From Polaribacter sejongensis (lineage in GTDB: Bacteria > Bacteroidota > Bacteroidia > Flavobacteriales > Flavobacteriaceae), in the NCBI RefSeq assembly GCF_038024065.1, contig NZ_CP150667.1:992001-1056000 (forward strand): a stretch of DNA of 64,000 nt. The letters run 5' to 3'. Shown here piece after piece: positions 46,425-52,793 of this stretch. The stretch's first letter is position 1. Each line of letters opens with the position of its first letter. Under the pieces are notes generated by a model. The model made no database searches, was not told the origin of the DNA, and saw only the letters and a program-made list of their open reading frames with translations. The position numbers and the translations under genes were made by a program.

Positions 46425-46718
46425 TTAGTTTCTTGGTCTTTCTTTTCTCTCTGGTTTTGGAGCATTTTTTATTTCTTTTTCTGATAAAAAACCATCTTCG
46501 TCTGTATCTATTTTTTTGAAATCTTTAGCCAATGGTCCTTTAACTTCTTTTAAAGAAATTTTACCATCTTCATTTGTATCTAATTCTTTTAAGAGTTGCT
46601 TAAAGGTTGGAGGACCTTTTGGTTTGTCATCAGAATTATTTCCTTGTGCAAAAGTTGACGCTGATAGCCCTAAAGAAACAATTAGTACTGCTAAAATTTT
46701 ATTTGTTGATTTTCTCAT
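46425..46718 (-). CDS. Secreted EF-hand protein
   Basis: A 97-residue exported protein: signal peptide cut after SASTFAQ, then two EF-hand Ca2+ loops, DTNEDGKISLKE and DTDEDGFLSEKE, and a basic, proline-containing tail. It is similar in order and wording to the C-terminal domain of the YHYH-EF-hand protein (43737). Promoter element 46748-46777 lies 29 bases upstream, and CotH follows in the same unit. Confidence 0.87.
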   Translation of the reverse strand: MRKSTNKILAVLIVSLGLSASTFAQGNNSDDKPKGPPTFKQLLKELDTNEDGKISLKEVKGPLAKDFKKIDTDEDGFLSEKEIKNAPKPERKERPRN

Positions 46719-46747
46719 GATAAATGTATTTATTAAGTTTATAAAAG

Positions 46748-46777
46748 TTTAGATGCTACTCTTTTTTAAAACTTGCG
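46748..46777 (-). promoter_or_regulatory. ECF-type promoter element, copy a (EF-hand-CotH unit)
   Basis: Minus strand: CGCAAGTT-N14-CATCTAAA, ending 29 bases before the ATG at 46718. Same 14-base spacing. Confidence 0.75.
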
Positions 46778-46798
46778 CACGTTAACTTTACTTTAACA

Positions 46799-46831
46799 AA
46801 AAACCTTATTTCTAGAAGAAATAAGGTTTTA
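46799..46831 (-). terminator. Intrinsic terminator after the Spy-like gene
   Basis: Perfect stem AAACCTTATTTC / GAAATAAGGTTT with a short loop, followed on the minus strand by a T run. It separates the anti-sigma/Spy unit from the EF-hand/CotH unit. Confidence 0.85.
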
Positions 46832-46849
46832 ATAAATAGCGAATACATA

Positions 46850-47341
46850 TTATCTTGGTGGTGGTGGTGGCATGCCTTCATTTCTTGGAGGAGGCATTCT
46901 TCCATCATTTGGAGGTCTTCTTTCTCCACCTCTTATTGCTTGCTTAATAATTTTATCAAACTTTTTAGCTTGTTCTGCCGTACATAGTCTTCTTACTTTT
47001 TTAAAAAAAGAAAAAACTTGAGCATCTTTTTTAGCTTCTAAAAGTCCTATTTTAACAGTTAATGAATCTACATTAAAGTCTTCATTATTAAAAGAACTAA
47101 ACAAAATATCTTTTTGATCTTTGATCGTTTCTTCAAAATGAATCATTAAATTTCTATGTTCTTCATCTAAGACTTGAAATGCTTCTTTTTGATCCTCTGA
47201 AAATTGTAATTGCTCCGTTAAGAAATTATTACTAGGATTGTTTCTTAGGTTTTCATGTGGTTTTTTTACCAACATAAATATTAATACTCCATTCAAAATA
47301 ATTAATAAAAACAGAAAAATAGGAAGTAATTTTGATTTCAT
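46850..47341 (-). CDS. Spy/CpxP/CnrX-like periplasmic protein
   Basis: A 163-residue membrane-anchored or exported helical protein. After an N-terminal hydrophobic segment it shows LTEQLQFSEDQKEAFQVLDEEHRNLM and later LCTAEQAKKFDKIIKQA, the LTxEQ-type helices of Spy, CpxP and heavy-metal sensors of the CnrX type. The C-terminus is a Pro/Arg-rich tail ending in PPPPPR. It is five bases behind the anti-sigma-like gene. It likely senses an envelope signal for the ECF system. Confidence 0.78.
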   Translation of the reverse strand: MKSKLLPIFLFLLIILNGVLIFMLVKKPHENLRNNPSNNFLTEQLQFSEDQKEAFQVLDEEHRNLMIHFEETIKDQKDILFSSFNNEDFNVDSLTVKIGLLEAKKDAQVFSFFKKVRRLCTAEQAKKFDKIIKQAIRGGERRPPNDGRMPPPRNEGMPPPPPR

Positions 47342-47346
47342 CTTTT

Positions 47347-47670
47347 TTAATTTAAAATAGAACTACTGTCTGATTGTAAAGAATATTCTTGTGCAAAAAC
47401 CTCTATATCTGATGTTGAGCTATCACTTTCACCTGAATTGTTAAAAGCGTAAAAGATAGTTCCGAAATTTAACAACAAGACAATACTTAAAGTTGCTAAT
47501 TGTAACTGAGGTGTAAACCAAGCAAAAATAGGTTTCTTTTCTTCTTTTTCTGCATTTAATTTTTGCAATACTTTATGCTTAAAAAAGTGATTTACTTCTA
47601 CTTTTTCGATCGTATTTAATACTTTAAAAGTGTCTTCTACCTCTTGATTTATGTGTTTTGTACTTTTCAT
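47347..47670 (-). CDS. Putative membrane anti-sigma factor
   Basis: A 107-residue protein with a soluble N-terminal ~55 residues (EDTFKVLNTIEKVEVNHFFKHKVLQKL), one transmembrane helix (about 58-78, LATLSIVLLLNFGTIFY) and a short periplasmic tail. Size, topology and place directly behind the sigma gene and before a CnrX/Spy-like protein fit an anti-sigma factor of the ZAS-less or CnrY type. No sequence family is recognised, so the role rests on context. It has its own ECF-type promoter element. Confidence 0.6.
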   Translation of the reverse strand: MKSTKHINQEVEDTFKVLNTIEKVEVNHFFKHKVLQKLNAEKEEKKPIFAWFTPQLQLATLSIVLLLNFGTIFYAFNNSGESDSSTSDIEVFAQEYSLQSDSSSILN

Positions 47671-47700
47671 TTTTTTTAATCTTTAAACAATCACTATCTA

Positions 47701-47730
47701 TTTAGATGCAATAATTTATAAAAACTTGCG
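47701..47730 (-). promoter_or_regulatory. ECF-type promoter element, copy d (anti-sigma/Spy unit)
   Basis: Minus strand: CGCAAGTT-N14-CATCTAAA, ending 30 bases before the ATG at 47670, in the gap behind the sigma gene. Same 14-base spacing. Confidence 0.75.
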
Positions 47731-47813
47731 AAGCCTTAGGCTTTTTTTTCTCGATAATTTTAGAGTGATTAATCCGTTAATTATAAACCTCAATTTACCG
47801 TTATAACTTATAG

Positions 47814-48395
47814 TTAAGAGCTTTCATTTTTATAAAAATTTTCTAATTTTTCCTGCAATCCTTTTTTAGCTCTAAACATTAAAGATTCTACAGAAGACAA
47901 GCTTTTACCTGTAATATCTACAATTTCTTGATAGCTTTTATCATCTATCTTTGCCAATGTAAAAACGACTCTTTGTGCTTCTGGCAAAGTGTTTATCGCC
48001 TTAAAAATAATTGCTGATTTTTCTTTATTCTCTAATAAAATTCCCGGGTGATTTACTTCTGTAAAATAACTTGTCTTATCTAAAGGAATTTCATTACCTA
48101 AGATTGTTTGCATAAATGCAAATCTCTTTTTTGTATTCTTTTTTCGGATAAATTCTAGACACTTATTTGTGGCTACCTTATAAATCCAGGTAGATAGTTT
48201 AGAATCTCCCTTAAATTTAGATACCGACTTAAAAACTTCTAAAAAAACTTCTTGAGCAACATCTTCTGCATCCTCTCTATTAGGAATAAAGGAGATACAG
48301 GTACCAAAAACTTTCTGCTGATAATCATCTAAAAGTTGACTAAAAGCTGCTTGTTTTCCGGCTTGTAATTGGTTTATAAAGTTTTCTTCGCTCAA
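47814..48395 (-). CDS. ECF RNA polymerase sigma factor
   Basis: A 193-residue sigma-70 family protein with only regions 2 and 4. Region 2: NREDAEDVAQEVFLEVFKSVSKFKGDSKLSTWIYKVATNKCLEFIRKK. Region 4: LPEAQRVVFTLAKIDDKSYQEIVDITGKSLSSVESLMFRAKKGLQ. Translation probably begins at TTG 48395, giving the usual MSEENFINQL start. The frame extends to another TTG at 48425 that overlaps the mscS terminator. It probably transcribes the four units marked by the AAGTT-N14-CATCTAAA element. No copy of that element precedes this gene. Confidence 0.92.
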   Translation of the reverse strand: MSEENFINQLQAGKQAAFSQLLDDYQQKVFGTCISFIPNREDAEDVAQEVFLEVFKSVSKFKGDSKLSTWIYKVATNKCLEFIRKKNTKKRFAFMQTILGNEIPLDKTSYFTEVNHPGILLENKEKSAIIFKAINTLPEAQRVVFTLAKIDDKSYQEIVDITGKSLSSVESLMFRAKKGLQEKLENFYKNESS

Positions 48396-48423
48396 GGAGT
48401 AATTAAATAAAAAGTAAACATAC

Positions 48424-48455
48424 AAAAAAAGACTGCTTTTTAAAACAGTCTTTTC
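48424..48455 (-). terminator. Intrinsic terminator of the MscS gene
   Basis: AAAAGACTG-C-TTTTTAAAA-CAGTCTTTT forms a stem that on the minus strand is followed by a T run. It ends ~30 bases before the sigma-factor start, so the sigma gene needs its own promoter within or just after it. Confidence 0.75.
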
Positions 48456-48475
48456 TAAATATATGTAATTATAAA

Positions 48476-49306
48476 TTATTTGGTCATGGTAACAACACGT
48501 TGTGGTAACGGAGCTTCGTAACCTGCATTTCCTAAAGCTTCTACAATTCTCTGTCTAGTATCCCAAAAAACCTCCCAATAATTCTCGCAATTCGCATATG
48601 GTAAAGCCAATAACTCAACACTATTTTGTCCTAAATTATTAACAGCAACTCTTGGAGCACTTGCGCCTTCTTGTAAAACATGGTTGTCTTTTAAAAGAAC
48701 ATCCAATACAATTTGTTTTGCCTTCTCAATATCCGATCCATATCTAATTGCAAAAGGCATATCGATACGTAAATTTCCTATTTTAGTTAAATTGGTAATC
48801 TTATTAGAAGTTATGGCAGAATTTGGTATAATTTCAGTTTCATTCTGAAACGTTTCTATAACGGTAACAAACACAGATATTTCTTTTACAAAACCAAAAG
48901 CTCCGTTTGTTTTAATTAAATCTCCTACTTTAAAAGGCTTAAAAACAAGTAACATAATACCTGAAGCTATATGCCCTAAAGAACCATTAAAAGCAGCACC
49001 AATTGCCAAACCTACACCTGCCATTAATGCTGCAAAAGAGGCCATTGGTAAACCAACAATACCTGCAATAGAGATAATTAATAGTAATTTTAAAATAAAA
49101 CCAATACTGGTTAATAAAAAAGGTTGTAAAGTTTCATCAAGTTTTGTTTTTTCAAACCCTTTAGAAACTCCTTTCATAATCATTCGAATAATCCAAAGAC
49201 CAATTATTAATGCTGCAAAAGCACCAATTAATTGAAGTCCCCAATTTCCTAAACCAGCAGAAATTGTATTGTAAAAGTTTTGTAAAGATTGTGTAATTGT
49301 ATCCAT
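48476..49306 (-). CDS. Small-conductance mechanosensitive channel (MscS family)
   Basis: A 276-residue inner-membrane channel that opens on osmotic downshock. It has three transmembrane helices, the pore helix GLPMASFAALMAGVGLAIGAAFNGSLGHIASGIMLL with its Gly/Ala packing, the beta domain PFKVGDLIKTNGAFGFVKEI and SNKITNLTKIGNLRIDMPF, and the C-terminal VLDVL..APRVAVNNLGQNSVELLALPYANCENYWEVFWD. Length is typical of short MscS proteins. Confidence 0.94.
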   Translation of the reverse strand: MDTITQSLQNFYNTISAGLGNWGLQLIGAFAALIIGLWIIRMIMKGVSKGFEKTKLDETLQPFLLTSIGFILKLLLIISIAGIVGLPMASFAALMAGVGLAIGAAFNGSLGHIASGIMLLVFKPFKVGDLIKTNGAFGFVKEISVFVTVIETFQNETEIIPNSAITSNKITNLTKIGNLRIDMPFAIRYGSDIEKAKQIVLDVLLKDNHVLQEGASAPRVAVNNLGQNSVELLALPYANCENYWEVFWDTRQRIVEALGNAGYEAPLPQRVVTMTK

Positions 49307-49414
49307 AATTTTATGTTAAAGTTGTTAATTATATTCAAAATTATGACACCTAATTTCTTAGAAAGTCACTATATAAATATTCTATATTGTTTTTTAAGAC
49401 CGGTTAAGAATTCG

Positions 49415-49422
49415 TATCTTTG
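49415..49422 (+). promoter_or_regulatory. Promoter -7 element of the small-protein/glycosyltransferase/sigma operon
   Basis: TATCTTTG, exact TAnnTTTG, 17 bases before the start codon at 49440. No correctly spaced -33 TTG was seen. Confidence 0.5.
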
Positions 49423-49439
49423 TAGATCAAATTTTTATT

Positions 49440-49643
49440 ATGAAATTATTATTTCTTACTTTAGGTTTATTAGCACTTGCAGTGGCAGGAATCGCTATAA
49501 AAATATGGGCAAAAAAAGATGGTAAATTTGCAGGTACTTGTGCAAGCCAAAACCCAATGTTAAACAAATCAGGAGAGTCTTGTGGTTTTTGTGGAAAAAC
49601 TCCAGACCAATTTGATACTTGTGAAGACACCGAACATAACTAA
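49440..49643 (+). CDS. Small cysteine-containing membrane protein
   Basis: A 67-residue protein: one N-terminal transmembrane helix (about 3-20, LFLTLGLLALAVAGIAIKIW) and a short tail with four cysteines (GTCASQNP, SCGFCGKTP, DTCED). Small proteins with the phrase CGFCGKTPDQFD recur in Flavobacteriaceae; the cysteine pairs suggest a disulfide or metal site. It is 13 bases before the glycosyltransferase gene and so is first in a three-gene operon. Function is unknown. Confidence 0.75.
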   Translation: MKLLFLTLGLLALAVAGIAIKIWAKKDGKFAGTCASQNPMLNKSGESCGFCGKTPDQFDTCEDTEHN

Positions 49644-49656
49644 CTCTCTTTTTTAA

Positions 49657-50760
49657 ATGATATTATCTGTACTCTTCTACTCTTTTGTAGTATTTACAGC
49701 AATACAAATTATTTATTATCTAATTTTTTCTTCTTTCTTATTCAAAAAAAAAACGGATAGAAAAAATGCCTTAGATATTCCTATAACTGTAATTGTATGT
49801 GCCAAAAATGAAGCTAAAAACTTACAAGATTTTTTACCATCTATATTAAATCAAGATTATTCAAATTTTGATATTGTTTTAATAAACGATGCTTCTTCAG
49901 ACGAAACATTAGAGGTAATGGAATCTTTTGAAAAAGAACATTCTAATATTAAATTAATTAATGTTGAGAACATAGAGGCTTTTTGGGGAAATAAAAAATA
50001 CGCGTTAACACTAGGAATAAAAGGTGCAAAAAATGATCATCTCTTGTTTACAGATGCTGATTGTAAACCAGTATCTAAACATTGGATTTCTGAAATGGCT
50101 CAAAATTTCAATGAAGAAAAAACCATTGTTTTAGGGTATGGAAAATACAAGAAAGAAAAATTATTAGTAAACTTATTTGTACGATTCGAGACTTTATTAA
50201 CGGCTATTCAATATTTTAGTTATGCAAAACTGGGATCACCGTATATGGGAGTTGGTCGTAATTTAGCATATCATAGATCTGAATTTTTTAATGTAAAAGG
50301 TTTTATAAATCATATTCATATAAAATCTGGTGATGATGATTTATTTATTCAAGATGCTGCAAACAAAGAAAATACTACATTTTCCATCTCTAAAAAAAGT
50401 TTTACAGAATCTATTGCTCCCAAAAGTTTTAAAGAATGGTTTCAACAAAAAAGGAGACATATATCTACAGCAAAATACTATAAACCAAAACATAAATTCT
50501 TTTTAGGCTTATTCTTTGTTTCTAAAGTATTGTTTTATCTTTTGGCTATTCCGTTATTTTTCCTTTATTCCTGGGAACCTGTTTTAGCAATATTTTTAAC
50601 GTATTATATAGTGCAATTCATTGTTATCGGTTTTTCTGCTAAAAAATTAAAAGAACCAATCATCACTTATGTATTGCCATTTTTAGAAATAGGACTACTA
50701 ATATTTCACTTTTCAATATTTATCACTAATTTGTCGTCAAAACCAAATCATTGGAAATAG
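49657..50760 (+). CDS. Membrane glycosyltransferase, family 2
   Basis: A 367-residue enzyme. After one N-terminal membrane helix comes a GT-A domain with ITVIVCAKNEAKNLQDFLPSIL, VLINDASSDETLE, the metal-binding FTDADC, and the acceptor motifs SGDDDLFIQDAA and QKRRH (Q/RxxRW-like). Two or three C-terminal membrane helices follow. It transfers a sugar from a nucleotide donor to a lipid or glycan at the inner membrane. The last 10 bases overlap the next gene. Confidence 0.92.
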   Translation: MILSVLFYSFVVFTAIQIIYYLIFSSFLFKKKTDRKNALDIPITVIVCAKNEAKNLQDFLPSILNQDYSNFDIVLINDASSDETLEVMESFEKEHSNIKLINVENIEAFWGNKKYALTLGIKGAKNDHLLFTDADCKPVSKHWISEMAQNFNEEKTIVLGYGKYKKEKLLVNLFVRFETLLTAIQYFSYAKLGSPYMGVGRNLAYHRSEFFNVKGFINHIHIKSGDDDLFIQDAANKENTTFSISKKSFTESIAPKSFKEWFQQKRRHISTAKYYKPKHKFFLGLFFVSKVLFYLLAIPLFFLYSWEPVLAIFLTYYIVQFIVIGFSAKKLKEPIITYVLPFLEIGLLIFHFSIFITNLSSKPNHWK

Positions 50761-51314
50761 ACAATACTAAACTTGCAATCAATATTACAAAGGCTAAAAG
50801 CGGAAATCAATCTGCATTTAGATTCTTATTGGACACCTATTGGTCTGCTGTTTATAATTATCAATTAAAGAGAACACAAAGCGAAAACGAAGCAGAAGAC
50901 ATTACTATACAAACGTTTTCTAAAGCTTTTGATAAAATTAATACTTTTGATGAACAGTATGTTTTTAAGACTTGGTTAATAACCATTTCTAAGAATGTTC
51001 ATATCGATTTAGTACGAAAGAAAAATATTTCTATCGCTACAAATACCTCTAAAGAACAAGAAGAAAAAGCGTATTTAGTAGTCGATGAAAGCCCTACTCC
51101 TGAAGATAAAATTATTACAGAACAAAACTTAGCGAAGTTGTTGAGGGACATTAAAAAATTAAAACCTAAATATCAAGAAGTAATTCAGTTACGTTATTTT
51201 CAGGAATTATCATATAAAGAAATTTCCGAGCAAATTAACGAACCTATGAATAACGTAAAAGTAAAGTTGTTAAGAGCTAAAAAATTGTTAGCAGAGATTA
51301 TTAAAAAATCTTAA
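50751..51314 (+). CDS. RNA polymerase sigma-70 family factor (ECF)
   Basis: A 187-residue sigma factor with region 2 (NQSAFRFLLDTYWSAVYNYQLKR...EAEDITIQTFSKAFDKINTF...FKTWLITISKNVHID) and region 4 (LKPKYQEVIQLRYFQELSYKEISEQINEPMNNVKVKLLRAKKLL). It starts with TTG at 50751 inside the end of the glycosyltransferase gene (10-base overlap), so it is translationally coupled to it. No anti-sigma gene follows. Its target promoters are unknown. Confidence 0.9.
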   Translation: MEIDNTKLAINITKAKSGNQSAFRFLLDTYWSAVYNYQLKRTQSENEAEDITIQTFSKAFDKINTFDEQYVFKTWLITISKNVHIDLVRKKNISIATNTSKEQEEKAYLVVDESPTPEDKIITEQNLAKLLRDIKKLKPKYQEVIQLRYFQELSYKEISEQINEPMNNVKVKLLRAKKLLAEIIKKS

Positions 51315-51368
51315 ACTATATACCAATGTTTTTGTAATTAATTCTTTATTTTTATAAAAAAACTTGTA

Positions 51369-51521
51369 ATGACAACAAAACAGAAAAAGAACTCCATCTC
51401 TAAAAAAGACAAGAATAACTTAAGAATAACTACTTTAATTGCTGTAGTTTCTTTTATTATTTTTAAAGCTATAATTTCTGATTGGGAACATTTTAAGGCG
51501 GGTTTAACCGGGCATTTTTAG
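51369..51521 (+). CDS. 50-residue single-pass membrane protein
   Basis: An ATG frame of 50 codons: a strongly basic start (MTTKQKKNSISKKDKNNLR), one transmembrane helix (TTLIAVVSFIIFKAIIS) and the end SDWEHFKAGLTGHF. The form is that of a small flavobacterial membrane protein. It lies 54 bases after the sigma-factor stop on the same strand. Function is unknown. Confidence 0.6.
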   Translation: MTTKQKKNSISKKDKNNLRITTLIAVVSFIIFKAIISDWEHFKAGLTGHF

Positions 51522-51604
51522 AAGAAAATTCAACATCTCATTATTTCTTATAAAACAAGTTTAATACTTCAATTTAGAACCCTACTTTTTTATTTTTTCC
51601 TTTG

Positions 51605-51612
51605 TATCTTTG
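51605..51612 (+). promoter_or_regulatory. Promoter -7 element of lipA
   Basis: TATCTTTG, exact TAnnTTTG, 20 bases before the lipA ATG. No clear -33 element. Confidence 0.5.
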
Positions 51613-51632
51613 TTTTTCAAATTCAATAGAAA

Positions 51633-52502
51633 ATGGCAATAGAATCTGTAATACTTCCTGAGAAAGTTAAAAAACCAAAATGGTTACGTGTAAAATTACC
51701 TGTTGGTAAAAAATACACGGAGCTAAGAACTTTGGTAGATAAATATAAACTGAATACTATTTGTACTAGTGGAAGCTGCCCAAACATGGGAGAATGTTGG
51801 GGAGAAGGAACTGCTACATTTATGATTTTAGGAAATACCTGTACACGTTCTTGTGGTTTTTGTGGTGTAAAAACCGGAAGACCAGATACTGTAGAATGGG
51901 ATGAACCAGAAAAAGTGGCACGTTCTATAAAATTAATGAGCATTAAACACGCCGTAATTACTTCTGTAGATAGAGATGATTTAAAAGATGGTGGTTCTAT
52001 TATTTGGGCAGAAACTGTGGATGCAATCCGTAGAGCAAACCCAAATACAACTTTAGAAACTTTAATTCCAGATTTTCAAGGAAACACAAAACAGTTAGAC
52101 AGAGTTATAGAAGTACACCCAGAAGTAGTTTCTCATAATATGGAAACCGTTAGAAGGTTGACTCGTGAAGTTAGAATACAAGCAAAATACGATAGAAGTT
52201 TAGGTGTTTTAAAATACTTAAAAGAAAACGGAATGCGAACTAAAACTGGTTTAATGCTAGGTTTAGGAGAAAAGGAAGAAGAAGTTATACAAACCATGAA
52301 AGATTTACGTGCAGTAAATTGTGATATTATTACGATTGGTCAGTATTTACAACCTACAAAAAAGCATTTACCGGTTAAAGAATTTATCACTCCAGATCAG
52401 TTTAAAAAATACGAAACATTAGGTTTAGAAATGGGCTTTATGTATGTAGAAAGCGGTGCTTTAGTGCGTTCTTCTTACAAGGCACATAAACACGCTGTAT
52501 AA
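51633..52502 (+). CDS. lipA: Lipoyl synthase
   Basis: A 289-residue radical-SAM enzyme that inserts two sulfurs into protein-bound octanoate. It shows both iron-sulfur motifs: [13 protein letters not shown] for the auxiliary cluster and [13 protein letters not shown] for the radical-SAM cluster. It also has [26 protein letters not shown] and the C-terminal SYKAHKHA with the RSSY serine ligand (VRSSYKA). Length is normal. An intrinsic terminator follows. Confidence 0.97.
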   Translation: MAIESVILPEKVKKPKWLRVKLPVGKKYTELRTLVDKYKLNTICTSGSCPNMGECWGEGTATFMILGNTCTRSCGFCGVKTGRPDTVEWDEPEKVARSIKLMSIKHAVITSVDRDDLKDGGSIIWAETVDAIRRANPNTTLETLIPDFQGNTKQLDRVIEVHPEVVSHNMETVRRLTREVRIQAKYDRSLGVLKYLKENGMRTKTGLMLGLGEKEEEVIQTMKDLRAVNCDIITIGQYLQPTKKHLPVKEFITPDQFKKYETLGLEMGFMYVESGALVRSSYKAHKHAV

Positions 52503-52570
52503 ATATTTTTAAGTTGATAATAGATTATCATAAACACTTATATTTTTACATCAAAAACGAATAAAATTTA

Positions 52571-52598
52571 ACGATTCTCAATTGAGAGTCGTTTTTTT
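52571..52598 (+). terminator. Intrinsic terminator of lipA
   Basis: ACGATTCTC-AATT-GAGAGTCGT with one G.T pair, then T7, 68 bases after the lipA stop. Confidence 0.8.
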
Positions 52599-52650
52599 AT
52601 TAAATTAATATAAAAATTAGATTTAATTAACATATTCTCAAATAATATAC

Positions 52651-52658
52651 TATTTTTG
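52651..52658 (+). promoter_or_regulatory. Promoter -7 element of a candidate small RNA
   Basis: TATTTTTG, followed by C: an exact TAnnTTTG match standing between two terminators with no open frame behind it. No -33 TTG at the right distance. Confidence 0.4.
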
Positions 52659-52664
52659 CACCGT

Positions 52665-52766
52665 GTTTGAAAAAGCACTATTGAAAGCAACTTTGTAAAC
52701 TGTTTTTGAGATAAATATTTGAATTAGTAAGTAAAAAAAACCATCTCAAATGAGATGGTTTTTTTA
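52665..52766 (+). ncRNA. Candidate small RNA of ~100 nt
   Basis: A transcript from the -7 element at 52651 would run about 100 bases and end at a perfect terminator hairpin (52741-52758). The stretch has no frame longer than 11 codons. It is preceded by the lipA terminator, so it is an isolated unit. The first ~70 bases are AT-rich with no strong internal fold that I can see. I recognise no RNA family. Confidence 0.35.
52733..52766. terminator. Bidirectional terminator (pheT and candidate small RNA)
   Basis: CCATCTCA-AA-TGAGATGG is a perfect stem flanked by A8 on the left and T7 on the right, so it works for pheT on the minus strand and for plus-strand transcripts. Confidence 0.9.
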
Positions 52767-52793
52767 TGAAAATTAATAAAAGTAATTTTTAAA

